A stretch of 64,000 bases of DNA. Source: Leptidea sinapis (taxonomy: Eukaryota; Arthropoda; Insecta; Lepidoptera; Pieridae). Shown in pieces: positions 46,481-58,928 of this stretch; position 1 is the stretch's first letter; each line of letters begins with the position of its first letter. Location of the stretch: assembly GCF_905404315.1 (NCBI RefSeq), contig NC_066287.1, positions 7,812,001 through 7,876,000 of the forward strand, in the 5' to 3' direction. The position numbers and the translations under genes were made by a program. Below the pieces are notes generated by a model. That model saw only the letters and a program-made list of their open reading frames with translations, made no database searches and was not told the DNA's origin.

Positions 46481-46555
46481 ATGCCTAATTGTGCCATTTT
46501 TGACTGTAGAAATCATAGCCGTAATAAAAATATGCCCAACGGATGGATTTCTTAA
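46481..46555 (+). pseudogene. Possible THAP-like N-terminal fragment
   Basis: The ATG at 46481 starts MPNCAIFDCRNHSRNKNMPN, resembling the Cys-x4-Cys opening of THAP zinc-finger domains, but reaches a TAA after 24 codons. THAP domains are common in transposase genes. The match is short, so the call is tentative. Confidence 0.3.
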
Positions 46556-46929
46556 AATCAGAAATCATAGTTTTCCAATTTATATTCAATTAATATTTTT
46601 TATGTGTTGCGCAAGATATACAATTAAAAATGAACCATAATATTACGACGTATGGTTCATTTACCTTTACGTTTAATCGATGTAACTTATGGTAGAATAA
46701 TTAATGTAAACAATAGAAATATCTTGCTACTCAACAAGTGCATGCATGTACATATCGATATAATTTTATCGAAATAAATTTTATCTTTATAAATTGTATT
46801 AATGTAGGTATTGCTCTTTTCCATGCATCATGCGATATGGGGGTATGTAAGCAAAATGTAATATTATGGCTGTGGTAATTGTGTACAAGAGAGACTACGA
46901 TGAATTCAAATCAATAGTTTTAATTGTCT

Positions 46930-47146
46930 CTTCATCATCATCATCATTTCAGGCGGAAGACGTCCACTACTGGACAAAGAACTCCCCCTTAGATCGCCAT
47001 GACGATTGGTCCTGCGCTGCTCTCATCCAACCTACTTCGGCGATCTTGACCAGACCGTCGGTGCAACTTGTGGGGGGCCTACCAACACTGCACCTACCAG
47101 TAGGTGGTCGCCATTCGAGGACCTTACTGCGCCAACCTGACCCCCC
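46930..47146 (-). mobile_element. RTE-type LINE 3' end with ATC/GAT tail
   Basis: The minus strand reads KVLEWRPPTGRCSVGRPPTS, then a TAG and a GATGATGATGAT tail (plus strand TCATCATCATCATC at 46932-46945). On the plus strand the common text GACGTCCACTACTGGACAAA is visible. It is a short C-terminal relic of a subfamily different from the RTE fragment at 44461. Confidence 0.75.
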
Positions 47147-47806
47147 TTAATTGTCTCTTAGGTACAGTTAATTATTATTTAACAAGTATGTGTGATACCG
47201 GCGCCAGACATATGTCCACTTATTTGCACACTTCTTCGACGACTTTGTACACACCTTTGGCGCACCTGCCATACATGCTTCGCAAAATCTTTTCTCCACA
47301 GTATGTTGGTAGATAACAAAGGAGATGGACGACGATTTCGTGGACGCAGTGTGCTTATATTATTTATGTTCATGTAATTATTTTTTACATGTGCAACAAA
47401 ATATATCGAAAAGTTTATTTCTATTTTTATGAAATGTTCTTTCCGCACGCGCATTACGTATGGAAGCAGTACGGTTTATAAAAACTCATGTCTTACCGGC
47501 CCCTGGGTTTATACAGAATAGCGATGAATACTAAAAAAAGACGTGTGGCACTCGGGGACTGTCGCGGTAAAGCTATTACAAAGCATTTTTTATTAACTTA
47601 TGCAATTATTTATTTATTTTATTTATGCAGTATTTTTTTTAATTAAATTAATTTAAAAAGAAGCAATCGGGAAGTGAGTAAAATTTAACTTGCAATATTT
47701 GATTACAGACAGACAACGGGACAGGTAAAACTAAATAAAAATGCTTGTCATAATAATAAAAATTAAAAAAACGTGATAAAAAAAGAAATTAAAAAAAATC
47801 AAGACG

Positions 47807-47880
47807 TACCCCAGGCTCGAACCTGGGACCTTTTGCACAAAAAGCATAGGTGATAACCGCTGTTCCACGGCAACTGTAAT
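47807..47880 (-). mobile_element. tRNA-derived SINE head
   Basis: On the minus strand, TGCCGTGGAACAGCGGTT (box A-like) and AGGTTCGAGCCTGGG (box B with paired T-arm). An A-rich run follows on the 3' side. The anticodon region is too long and irregular for a normal tRNA, so I call it a SINE head. Confidence 0.55.
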
Positions 47881-48473
47881 GACAGTGGCGAAATATCTAT
47901 ATACATCTAGTAAGTAAGTGTTAGGTTATTTTCGTTACGGAATTTCTGGATTCAGTCTCCACGCTCAAGGCCCGCGATAGAAGCTATGCAATAGCTTAAA
48001 AAACTATGTGTTATGCGTGTATTGCTTCCCAGATAAATATAGTAGTGATACTGTAACTTACGATGACTACGCTGTCTTGATTTTATTTGATTTGAGCTAA
48101 TTATTGACCTATTATTATTTTAGCTTTTGACGTACTCTATCGCTAATATACTTTATAAACCCTGATTACATCATTTCTAGTTTTCACTAACTTATCGATA
48201 TGTTTATTCATTTTCGTACAACACTAGGTATTTTGACAGAGGTGTAATCTATGGTTACAGAGTTCCTTTTACTGCAAGTTTTTATATGTTATTTTTCGCA
48301 ATTAAAGAAAAAGTTCTAAGGTTGTCATAATCACTTTAAGAATATGAGCTTAGCCTAATTGTATTAAGTTCGAAATTGATGTAAATTTTTGTGATTGTGA
48401 ATTTAGGCCTATCATAAATCAGGAATTAAGTGTGTGTATTACATATTTAATAGATTAATGTGTGAGTTTGGCG

Positions 48474-48591
48474 ACATCGGTTTCCATAGTAAAATGACAC
48501 GATGCCACTTCTACTAGTTCACGGACGGACAGACAGACATGACGAATCCATAAGCGTTCCGTTTTTTGGCTACGGAACCTTAACAAAATGC
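48474..48591. repeat. Dispersed insect repeat (GGACGGACAGACAGACATGA)
   Basis: ACGGACGGACAGACAGACAT, then TAAGCGTTCCGTTTTTTGGC and TACGGAACCTTAAC: a text found scattered in many insect genomes, usually in non-coding DNA. Confidence 0.65.
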
Positions 48592-49282
48592 AGTACAATT
48601 TAAAATGAAAAATACGCTGTTTAAAGCATTGAATAGCACAAACTATTATTCAACACTACTCAACAATGATACTAGTAATTTGTTTTAGTTCATTAATAAT
48701 AGTTTAGTTTAAAGTAAATGGTAGTTTAGTTTGTGCACATAATTAAATATTTTATAAGCGCAATAACTTGGCAACAAACTGTTACGGCGTTACAAATAAA
48801 ATTGCCATAAAGTTATAACTAAGCGTAAACCAAGAATATGAAAAATGTTTACAAATAGACATTTTGCTTACGAATGGTTTGTTCGGACGTATAACGTTTC
48901 CCGCGTTTTTTTTATTTATATTAACTGGCTCCGTTGACTAAATGTCGACGATTCGGCCAACGTCAAGGTGGAGAGATTTTTTATTTTAATTTAGCTGATT
49001 GAAGTATATAACCGCGTTTATTTGCAAGGCAGCTTGTCATTAGGAAAACTTAAGAATTATCTTTGTATTGACAGTGTTGTCAACGATAATGTAAACATTT
49101 TGCATTTTCTTTGTTTATCATCAGTAATAGCTTTATACCAAGTTTATTTGTAACGCCGTTAAAGTTTGGCAAGATATTTATGATTGTGTTAAAAGTGTAT
49201 TTATTTAATATAAAATAAATCAAGTTGGGGAATGTCATGGCTATAATAAAACAACATTATACAAATAGCTTCATATTCATTC

Positions 49283-52200
49283 TCATACTTTGCAATTTTT
49301 AACAAAAATTTTATTTAACATATCTAAAAAGAACTTATTGCGCACATTTACATTACACGTTTCGTTTAATTTTGATCTCAAATTATCATTTTCGTTTACT
49401 CTTTCTCCCAAATATGCAAAAATAGGCCTAACCGTATTACAAAACTCTTTAATTTCACTTTCTTCTGCAAAATTTTCCAGCATTATCAGCTTATTCACCA
49501 ATCTCAATGTCATATTATCGTCCAGCACACTTGGCAAATATGTATACTGAAAAAAAAAACAAATGAGTGACATATTATTATGAGGGTCCGAACATTTTTA
49601 AATATTAATTATTATTACTAAATGGCCACATTATCTCTGGACCTCGCTGGACCATGATACCGCCTCCAGTTCCTCTTTCACCCCCTCGCGCTCGTCCTGT
49701 TGACTCAGTACGGTTTGCAGTTTCATTACCGTTAGGTACATGTCGTGATATTTTTGTTTCGTGTTCTTTGTTTCTTAGTCTTGACGTTTTGACTTTTGTT
49801 GTCAAAAGTTCTTTAGTTTCTGTTGTTCTGTGTCCCTATAATAGTTCTACCAAAAAATGAAATCTTTTTTTACTTAACCCAGATTCTTTATTGGATTTTT
49901 CATCATTTTAATAATAAGATCACATTTCACATCAATCTATAATACTGACAAAATAAATCGTTGTTTAGTTATTAATGATAATTTATAGTGATGCTTGTTT
50001 TGCACACCGTAACAAAGATAGTTAGATAATGGTACAGAAATAATGTAACCGGGTAGTATGGACGAACATTATACAAAAGTGTTAACGGAAGTCTGACGTT
50101 ATGCCGACAACCGTTTCTTATGCATGATATAGGCAACACTCTTGCAAGTAGGTAATAAATAAACTTGTTGCCTTTAGTTACCAAAAATCTCTTCATCAAT
50201 CTCTCATCTCGACCCTCTATTCAAGAGTGCCCTTCCTGGTCCTGTCTATCGTCAACGCGAAGATGGTCGAAAAGCATGTTGTTTGATAACATTGAACGAA
50301 AAATAGTGTGCAGAAATTCTACCAAACTCCTTCCAGGAAATACGTGTTTTTGAGTAATTTTTACAAATTTGTGAAATAGGAAATGTTTATTATAAAGAAA
50401 CTCCATTACATGCGCGAGGTTTCTATCGCAATGTTTTCTTTACTATTACATTTGATAAGTACATTATGGACTTCAAACTTCAGGTATTTTCTTTGCAAAA
50501 AAGCAGATATTTGGAGGGGTTATTTGTTTCTTCGAAATTACATTTTTTGCTTTGATAGAAACCTAGATGCAATGCATAAGATATCTTTTATTTAAAAAAA
50601 ATACAAGAAATTTATCCATAATCACATTCAAAGTCATATAAACTTCATACATTTAGGCATAAAATAAGCGCTTTTGAATCGTCACTACAAATATTTTTTT
50701 TAAATTATTGAATTTACCATATGTTCTTAAATAGTTGAGCTCGTGAGAAGAACATATAAGAAACTCAACGGCCACTCTTTTCGATCAAATAGAGTATTTA
50801 CAATGGCTGTAATATACACAACAAATTAGTTTGTAAGGTACTGCATCCAATATTTGGTTCCTGTTTAAATAATATAAACTATTTCATAAAAAGTAATAAA
50901 GAATTAACTGTATAAATATAAATTATCGTATATTGAAAGCATCAACCTATAGAGTTTGAATTCATCGAGCGTTTCTTTGAAAAATAGGACGGGTTGGCCA
51001 CTATATTTCACCGGGACACCAAGTTGGACACCATGGTAAGTCAGTAAGCTATCAAAGTAGACACCAGACACATGACCCGTCCCAGCTGTTCCGAAACCAA
51101 ACGGACATCAGAGGGCCTACCATCAACTTTTAATAAACGATGCGATTCCGATGCAGTTCAATTTAGGTACCTAAACTGAATCGCTAAAATTCGTACCATG
51201 AAGTGCCTTTTACTGAATGTAGTTTGTATCGCTTATGAAGAATGAACGAAATAAATTTGTCTGTGGTCCGCGGTGTGAGAAAGAGATGACGCTCTACAGT
51301 CGTTGCATAAGTTTGTTTCTCTTACTCGAACCTAAAATGATGATTTTAGCGGTTTTTTTGCGTACAAAATACTAAAAATACATTTTAAAATTGCGCTTTA
51401 TAGCGTCAAATTATAAACCATTAAGCCCTTTTTGTACTTATTAAATAATAGTAACATAAATAAATATAGTTATTTGAACTACAAATTAAATGTTTGCTTA
51501 GGCGTTTTCGTAAAAATAACGAGTTATGAACGGATCTCCATTGATGTTTAATTTGACAAGACCACAGAGTACATTTCTTTTAATTCGATCTTGCGAACAG
51601 GTTATATAGCTCGGGCCCTTATTGCCTCGTCTTTAGTATTTTCATTTTCGTTATTTATTTTCAGTATTTTGTTTTATAAAAAAGTCCAATAAAGTATCTA
51701 TTCTCATCTCATCTTTCATCAATAAAATTTTCCTTTTCTGTATGTATTCACTATTTTTTAAAAGTTATTAACAACACGATTCACTTTACTCTAATGAAGT
51801 AGCAAATTTTTTCGAATCGCTCACGTTGACACATAAGCTATCCAGTGTAGGTTGTAATATTACCTCATGGTACGAATGAATGAACGGACTAAATCAGTTT
51901 GCGATTCAATTGACATCATTGCGATTTAATCAGTTGATTTTACGTCAACCTAAATTAGATAGCTCTAATCACGTCGTGGTACGAAATATGCAAAACAGTT
52001 CATTTTAGGTTGTCAATTGAATCGCAACAACAGTTTATGGTAGGCCCGCAGGTCTCTATAGAGGTGTATAGATCTTGTTGGTAGCGGCGACTGGTTGCGC
52101 GACCATGGTGTCTCAGTGAAATACAGCCCTAAGAAAAACCTTGTTTGATAATTTGTGAATGAAGCGCCTCTAATTATTTGTTCATTATCATAATTTGATA

Positions 52201-55200
52201 ATTTGAGGGTTCATACGTGTCGGTGTAACTGAAGCACTTTTAAATAGGCCCTTAATAATTCAATGAGTTATTAAAATATAAACCTTACCCTTATAATTAA
52301 TGAGAAGTTTTGGAAACAATACAACATGCACGCCCATGTTATTTCTGTACGATAAGTCTTTTCAGCCATTCCAATCATGAGCAATGCGTCATGAAATATA
52401 TCTAAGATGCGTTCATTCTTGAAAACTTCTAGACTATTCCATATTTGATACCACTCTTGCATAGTCGTAGAGCATAAGAGCTTAAATACAACAAAAATAC
52501 ATATTAATAAAATAAACAAAGCTCTTACACAAGTCACAACTACACTTTTTCCCGATATGAAAAAAGAATACACTCGGAAATATATTCGAAATCGAAAATG
52601 TGTAATGAAATATCATTTTAAAATTATAGATAGCCTACAAAATGCATCTAACTGTGCAAACATTGCTGGGATACTGCCAATAAGATAGGGAGCTCTAAGC
52701 ATTTGCCTTGTCTAAAAAAGATAAATTAAAAAACCTTAATATTATCACCAAGAAATTAATGGTCATTTCGAAGAATGGTTAAAAATGATACAAAAGACAA
52801 GAAAATATATCCTAACTTACGCATAACAACCTGGAGCATAAGTGGCAAACATCCAAGACCTAGAAACTCTTATCATTGCCAACAAATTAGATATAGTGTT
52901 AATATCTGAGTCACATGTCACGGCTAATAGTTCTCCTTGTGTCAAGGGATTTACAATTCATATCACACCTCACCCCGATGGTTATTCGACCAAGCATTAA
53001 GCATTATGTTTTGGAACATATTGCACCGAACATATACAGGCCACCACAGTTATAATTGAAGAGACACACAACTCTATTACTGTTTAGTGTTTCCCCAGTC
53101 TACTGCCCACTGCGACATAAGATTAATGCTGAAAAATTCACTGCATACTTTCAAACACTGGGCACAAAATTCATAGCAGGCGGGGATTGGAACGCCAGAA
53201 ATACCTTTTGGAGCTCTCACATCACAAGCACAAGAGGCATAGAATTAAAGATGATTTCAAGAAATAAATCTCCTCCAAATTTTCATCCAATATCGACTGG
53301 GCAGCCCACAAACTGGCCGAGTGATCCACTGAAACTGCCTGATCTCTTGGACTTCTTCGTGACAAAGGGAATATCAAACACAGCTATTGAAGTCTACATG
53401 CCTGGATGGTTCTTCTGATCAAATACCAGCCTTACTGACAGTGAGTACTAGTACTTTGTCTACAGAAAAACCTGAGCACCTAACTAACCGTAAGACAAAT
53501 TGGGATGGTTTTAGCAAACATATTGACGAAAAATTAAGTTTTAAACTGAGTCTCAAAAACACCAATAAAGTGGATGAAGCCTGTAGATATGTAACTAATC
53601 TACTACAGGTGGCAGCCTGGACAAACACTGATCCATTGCCTACTACAGTTGGCTTGCGGACACATACATACACTCCAGTCAAGCTTGATGGCTTGCTTTG
53701 AGTAGGAGGGTATGGAATTACTTTCATTTAATTCCAGCGACCCTCGGAGTTGTGAATTTTAAGGTCCACATATTGGTTTTTACTCATTTTGGAGTAAAAT
53801 ATTGACTAATACTGCATCTGGGTATTGACCTTACGGGGAGAGTGTGTGTGAACGACCTACCTACAAGTAGATCTCAATGTAAGAAAGTGTAAAATGATTA
53901 TACTTTAATATATACCTGTGATATTCTAGTAGTCAACAAATCAACATCCATATTAATATTCGTTTGCACACCGGTAATGATTTCTAGGAATGAATCACCA
54001 GGTGGATTCCATAGGAATCTATAATAATACATGTTTAATGGGCTTATATTCCTGAGTTTAACTTTCAACCATGTTTTTTCTCGTTCTAAAAACACACATT
54101 TAATTATTATAATCATATTTATAGCCTAGAGTATGAAGTAGAAATATATTTCTCCACAAACTAAGAAAAAATTTAATTTCTATAATGCTCTTTTTATAAC
54201 AGAGGGGGCAAGCAGGCAAGAGTCTCACATGATAGGGAGTTGTGAGGTAGCTGTCTATTGCCATCCCCAAACAAAACTTGGAAATATGCTCTAAGCTTCA
54301 AGGTGATTTCCGTCACTCATGATTATAATTTAAGCAGATAAATTTATATTTTGAATTATTATAACCCGAATGTTAACATTCATTACTTTGGAGGATTTAC
54401 ATTATTTATTTATCATATTTAGCATGATCGCAGACCTGTCATACAATCTCATTAACTGATTAAAGTATCAGTGGGAGGCTTGTTTGCATAGAATGCCGGC
54501 TAGATTATGAGTACCACAACGGCGCCTATTTCTGCAATGAATCAGTAATGTGTATGCATTACTGTGTTTCGGTCTGAAGGACGCTAAGGTCGCTAATGAA
54601 ATTCATGGGCAAATGAGACTTAACATCTTATGTTTCAATGTGACGAGCTCAATTGTAGTGCCATCTAGAATTTTTGGGTTTTTCAAGAACCCTGAGCAGC
54701 ACTGCATTGTAATGGACAGGGTGTATCAATTACCATCAGCTGAACATCCTGTTTGTCTCATCCCTTATCTTTAAAATTACAATAAAAATATTTACCTTTC
54801 ATTTCAACAGGATCAAAACTAATAAATGAGTCAATTAATTGTATTAATAGTTCCAAAGTAGGTGGTCCTGGACTTGTGAATGTAGTAATTGTCCATCGCA
54901 CAGCATCCAGAACCTGCCCTAACATAGCCAGTATGGGTACTTTATATTCTAATAATTCATTCACTGTAAATGCCTCTTTAAGTAACTTGCATTGTAGGTT
55001 GATAGAATTGATTTTTTTATTTAGTACCGCTGAGTGGAGACTTGGCATAATAATTAAGAGCAACAGCTTGTTCATATGTATTACACCAGCCGACTTCAAG
55101 CCGCATATCAGTTTCACATAGTTATTCAATCTTTCATCTTGCAACTCCTCATCTAAAACTTCTTTTGCAGATATTATAATGCATGGCTCTGTGTCTTGTG

Positions 55201-57046
55201 TGTAGAAATAATCAGAGAACTTTTTTAATTGTGTTAATATATTAAGCATTATTTCAGTTTGTCCTTTATTTTCTACAGCAAGATGAAAAAATTTCACATA
55301 AACCTTTTTAGGACATTGTAAGAATAGACTTAAAACATTGGTTAACTCTGCATTATCTAATGTAGTTAGTTTATTGAATACTTCCACTGAAAATGATTCA
55401 AACTGATTGCTCATCAAATCATCATTAAAATTATTGTTCGTGAAATGCTCTTCCAAGATTTTTAACTTATCATTATCAGCACATTGTTGGAATGCTTTAA
55501 TTAATAGCAATTTAATCTCCTCCTTATTCTCCGGATAACTATCAATATCCGTAACACAAACATTAAATAACTTGTATGATTCATCTGTTGTGTACACTGT
55601 TATATTTGATATTATTTGTTCAATAATACCTAAGTTCTCACACAATTTATCCTTTTTTAATAATGCTTTCAACCACTGTTCTCTTTCATCTGCACTGTTT
55701 TTAATATTACTAACAATAGTATCACAGTCAGTATTATTAATTAAATCTTCACATGAAACCGGCACATATGATATTTGTTTTAACATATTAACAATTGGAT
55801 GTTCCGATGTTGTACTAACATTACACAAATCGGTATGTATCTTATAACAAAGTTCACCAATTCTCTGTTGCATGCTTTTTCCATTTTCTTCAAACTCACT
55901 CCAGGAGCAAAATATATCAACACTGACCTCCATGACTAGTTCCTTACATGTACCTAATAAGAGTTCATTGCAATTTTCTATAATTTTTTTTAAATTATCA
56001 GGAAACATGGCCAAGGTCAATTCAGATTGACTTTTTTCAAGACATTCTTCATTATATGTCAAACCATACACTTCATGGAAATCTGCTGGGTTCAATTGTT
56101 GAACTTTGGTGTATTCATTAATACAATCTTTTATTGTTAACAGCATTGCATATAAATTATTTCCAATGTATTTGTACTTATCATCTTTGTTTAAATCTTC
56201 AAGTTTGCTCCTATTGGGTGGTTCATAAAAATACTTTAAACATGAATGAAAGTTCTGTAAAGCGCCAGTTGAGAAATTATTTCCATCTTTAAAAAATGGT
56301 AATCTGTAGATGAATCTGTAACATGATGTCACTAAAATTTTTAACTTTTTAAAACAATTTCTTGGGTCGGCATACTGAAAATTTTCAATTAAGACCTCTG
56401 ATAATGACAAAGAAAGCTTTGGATGGGTAAAAACAATAATTTCAGGGATAAATTCTTCCATATACTGATTCCATAGTAATTCTCCTATCAAGGATTTTGG
56501 CAATGATGGGATAGTCTGAATAACAGAACTTAATTCATCTATTGCAGCTAACTCCTCCAAAATAGGCAAGTCTGCATTTAAAACAAGGAACATTGTGAAC
56601 TTTCTAAAAATATTTTTAGTTTCTTTATCTGAAGTGTTAGAGTATTTATCCTCTATAAACTTAATTAAATGTTGTTTAGTCTCTTTAATTTTAGTTTCAT
56701 AGCCTGAAATGAGAAACATTATTAATTTAAGATAACATAAAAATATCTGTATGTGGAGCTAACACTATATAAGACTGAAATAAGAAACACAATAAAAACA
56801 TTAATTTGTGTTTTTGGCAGACTAGAAGCCGCAGAACAGCCTAATATACCTAAAAATATGTGAATTTTACGATATGAACGCATAAAAATGTATTCAAAAT
56901 AGATTCATACCTCCTCTCCCTTTTATTTTGGTATATAAATAGAGGCTGTTGGCTTCAAGTATAGATCCTTGAAATGATGTTAGGTCCGAGGTGAAATCCA
57001 TATCAGTATTCAGATTATTGCATTTATTTTGAAGATCAGAGGTCCA
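49283..57046 (-). CDS. Large helical protein, five exons, family not recognised
   Basis: Minus-strand exons 57046-56911, 56703-54796, 54085-53916, 52480-52289 and 49546-49283 join in agreeing phases (1, 1, 0, 0) to about 889 residues ending VKNCKV and stop. The first exon listed contains MDFTSDLTSFQG, a possible start, but its frame is open upstream to the acceptor at 57047, so an earlier exon may exist. The 1,908-bp exon is a run of amphipathic helices rich in Leu, Asn and Lys without signal peptide, membrane segment or low-complexity tracts, as in HEAT- or ARM-like scaffolds. Small exons carry EKTWLKVKLRNISP and TMQEWYQIWNSLEVF. I considered Gemin4 because of the overall helical style and the QEW motif, but cannot support it. 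Introns hold a SINE, a Jockey endonuclease fragment and an inverted-repeat element. Confidence 0.8.
49605..50200. other. Intron segment with GC-rich patch
   Basis: At 49625-49740 a patch (CCGCCTCCAGTTCCTCTTTC, CCCCCTCGCGCTCGTCCTGT) stands out from AT-rich intron DNA. It allows chance frames on both strands; no family recognised. Confidence 0.35.
51114..52046. mobile_element. Non-autonomous DNA element with GGCCTACCAT ends
   Basis: GGCCTACCATCAACTTTTAA at 51114 faces GTTTATGGTAGGCC ending at 52046; inner arms share GCGATTC...CAATT text. Farther out, TATTTCACCGGGACACCA (about 51003-51020) pairs with a segment near 52105-52124, so two inverted-repeat layers may be nested. No frame codes for a transposase. 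It lies in an intron of the helical-protein gene. Confidence 0.6.
52840..53720 (+). pseudogene. Jockey-type LINE endonuclease fragment
   Basis: Plus-strand frames give an apurinic-type endonuclease: ANKLDIVLISESHVT, then GTKFIAGGDWNARNTFWSSH, FHPISTGQPTNWPSDPLKLP and DLLDFFVTKGISNTAIE, with frameshifts around 53000 and 53418. The reverse transcriptase part is absent. It lies antisense within the helical-protein gene's intron. Confidence 0.8.
54469..54776 (+). mobile_element. SINE-like element S, full-length plus copy
   Basis: Runs from GTGGGAGGCTTGTTTGCAT through CCGGCTAGATTATGAGTACC, the GAATTTTTGGGTTTTTCAAG inverted-repeat centre and CAGCTGAACATCCTGTTTGT to an A-rich end. It is the most complete copy in the window. 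Its tail ends about 20 bp from the donor of the 1,908-bp exon of the minus-strand gene. Confidence 0.8.
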
Positions 57047-57610
57047 CTAAAAAGTATTATAATTTATTATTATGTACAATAACACCTTTTGAATTATGAA
57101 TACAAATTAAGTTGGTATTAAATAATGTAATAGAATCATCAATGATTACGTTAGAGTAAATAAACTATTTGAGCCGGTAGTTTACCAGGTTATGTACGGT
57201 AAAGTGTTAACATAAACAATATGTAAATGCCTAATATTACTTTTCCGTTTCCCACACTTCACGCGCAAAAAGCAAATGCAAAAACATCTAAATGAAATGT
57301 CAATCACAGAACACTTTTACTCTAACGAGATGTCAATTGAGTAGAGCTAAACAATAGAGTAAAAATTACTCTTTGGACTGAGTATGTGGCAGCACGTAAG
57401 TCTAGCGCTGAACCAAAACTGTTGATAGCTGCGCATGTGTCACGCATTGTCACGCATGGGAACTGTCGGCTGTCGCGCGTGCCAGTTGCCACTAACTTCT
57501 CTTTGGCGTCCGCTTTACAAATATAACTTTAATAATTATTTAGATGGACAGCATAATAATATCAATGACAAATACTTAATCTATGTCTCTTTGTTTGTTT
57601 GTCTATATAC
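57047..57610. other. Region upstream of the helical-protein gene
   Basis: Probably includes the 5' end of the minus-strand gene and may face the TMTC4-like gene across the LINE insertion. A GC-richer patch at 57430-57520 may be a promoter or first non-coding exon. No definite element can be assigned. Confidence 0.35.
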
Positions 57611-57778
57611 CTATATTAGGTGAGGTTTAGGAGGGGCGGGAACGAGTGAACGAAGGAAGGCGCGCTTATACAAAAAAAAATTGTTTAAATTATTGTTCAT
57701 TGTGCATATATTATTCATACTTGTAAATTGTTTATCCTGGTTTATAAATATTCGATTTTTGTATATATAAATTGTTAA

Positions 57779-58915
57779 GTGCGCTTCCCCATCGCCATGG
57801 GGAAGCGTACAGGTAAAAGGCCGAAGAACGGCCAGAGCGACGCAGAACCAGCAGACGAACTTCCCCTATCCGAATCCTCGGTATCTGACGCGGAGGTGAC
57901 TGAACGTCTCATTGTAAGAAGAAAGGATAAAGAGAAGTATACCCCTTATAGAGCGACAAATTATTATAGGTTGTACGACGAAAATTCAAATAAGAAGGAA
58001 TTTATTGTATTTCTCAATCGCAAGCAGGGTGAAGTCAAAATATCAGACAAGGACAGGTTGGGTCTGTCAAATGGAATCAGGAGGCATTGCGTATCGGGTG
58101 TGTTGCACCTGAGGTCCGTTAATGCTTTTAAAGTTGGTGTTACCTTTGACCTGCCTAACAATGCGAATGTATTTTTAAAAAATGAAAAGTTACTTAGCGA
58201 GTTGGAGATGGTTGCCTCAATTCCGGCTTCTGAAACGGAGGTCACTGGAGTTCTTACTTCTGTTCCCACTGATTACTCCAACAAAAAAATTCATCAATTA
58301 ATTGCATCGAGTAAAAAAGTTATTGCTGTGAGAAGGTTCATGCGGCGAGTAAAGGACCCACAGAGTGTTGTCTCCTTTGTTCCAACGCAAACTGTTGCAG
58401 TCACATTTGCATCAACGTTGTTACCTGAGTATGTAACACTTGATCACTGGAGGCATGAGGTTAATGTATATGTACCCCCTATTAAACAGTGTCTACGCTG
58501 TATGAAATTTGGCCATATTGCTAAATTTTGTACAAACAATGAAGTTTGTTCCATATGTTCTGACAATCACAATTTTAAAATGTGTCCAAAAACTTTAACA
58601 AAATGTGCCAACTGTGGTGGAGATCACATAGCTATCTCATCTACCTGTCCTCTGAAAAAACAAAAAATTGAAGAAAACAAAGTGAAGTCCCGTAGTGTTA
58701 GATACTCAGATCTCTTCAATGAATCTGCTTTCCCTCAATTAAACTCAAAGTATATTGACACACACCTGAGCAATCTTATAAAATCTGACAAATTTATGAA
58801 CCTCTTGGTTGAAGCAGTTTTACAAATTTGTACGAATAAAGATAAGTTTACTATAAATTCAAATAGTATTAAGGAAATTCTGAATAACACTTTTAGAAAA
58901 AAGACATCTAGTTAA
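57779..58915 (+). CDS. LINE ORF1, Gag-like RNA-binding protein
   Basis: 378 codons from the ATG at 57779; a second ATG at 57797 (MGKRTGKRPKNG) is also possible. Residues from about 238 carry three zinc knuckles: CLRCMKFGHIAKFC, CSICSDNHNFKMC and CANCGGDHIAISSTC (the last with altered spacing). The N-terminal part is basic with acidic interruptions. Such proteins coat LINE RNA. The frame is intact and ends 13 bp before the ORF2 ATG. Confidence 0.88.
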   Translation: MRFPIAMGKRTGKRPKNGQSDAEPADELPLSESSVSDAEVTERLIVRRKDKEKYTPYRATNYYRLYDENSNKKEFIVFLNRKQGEVKISDKDRLGLSNGIRRHCVSGVLHLRSVNAFKVGVTFDLPNNANVFLKNEKLLSELEMVASIPASETEVTGVLTSVPTDYSNKKIHQLIASSKKVIAVRRFMRRVKDPQSVVSFVPTQTVAVTFASTLLPEYVTLDHWRHEVNVYVPPIKQCLRCMKFGHIAKFCTNNEVCSICSDNHNFKMCPKTLTKCANCGGDHIAISSTCPLKKQKIEENKVKSRSVRYSDLFNESAFPQLNSKYIDTHLSNLIKSDKFMNLLVEAVLQICTNKDKFTINSNSIKEILNNTFRKKTSS

Positions 58916-58928
58916 TTGTTATTATACA

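Larger units (their letters stand above)
47147..49282. other. Spacer between loci, mostly unrecognised
   Basis: Contains a tRNA-like SINE head at 47807-47880 and a widespread insect repeat near 48474-48591; otherwise AT-rich with no convincing exon. Confidence 0.4.

Noticed and set aside
46866..47316. Plus-strand frames around the RTE relic
   Set aside because: They are shadows of the minus-strand LINE C-terminus and its GAT repeat tail.
49654..49860. Proline-rich plus-strand frame
   Set aside because: Open on both strands because of local base composition; no splice support and no family match.
53419..53727. Minus-strand frame opposite the Jockey fragment
   Set aside because: Shadow of the LINE sequence; no splice sites connect it to the surrounding minus-strand gene.
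49283..57046. Naming the helical-protein gene as Gemin4
   Set aside because: Only a general helical style and one short motif suggested it; not enough without a profile search.
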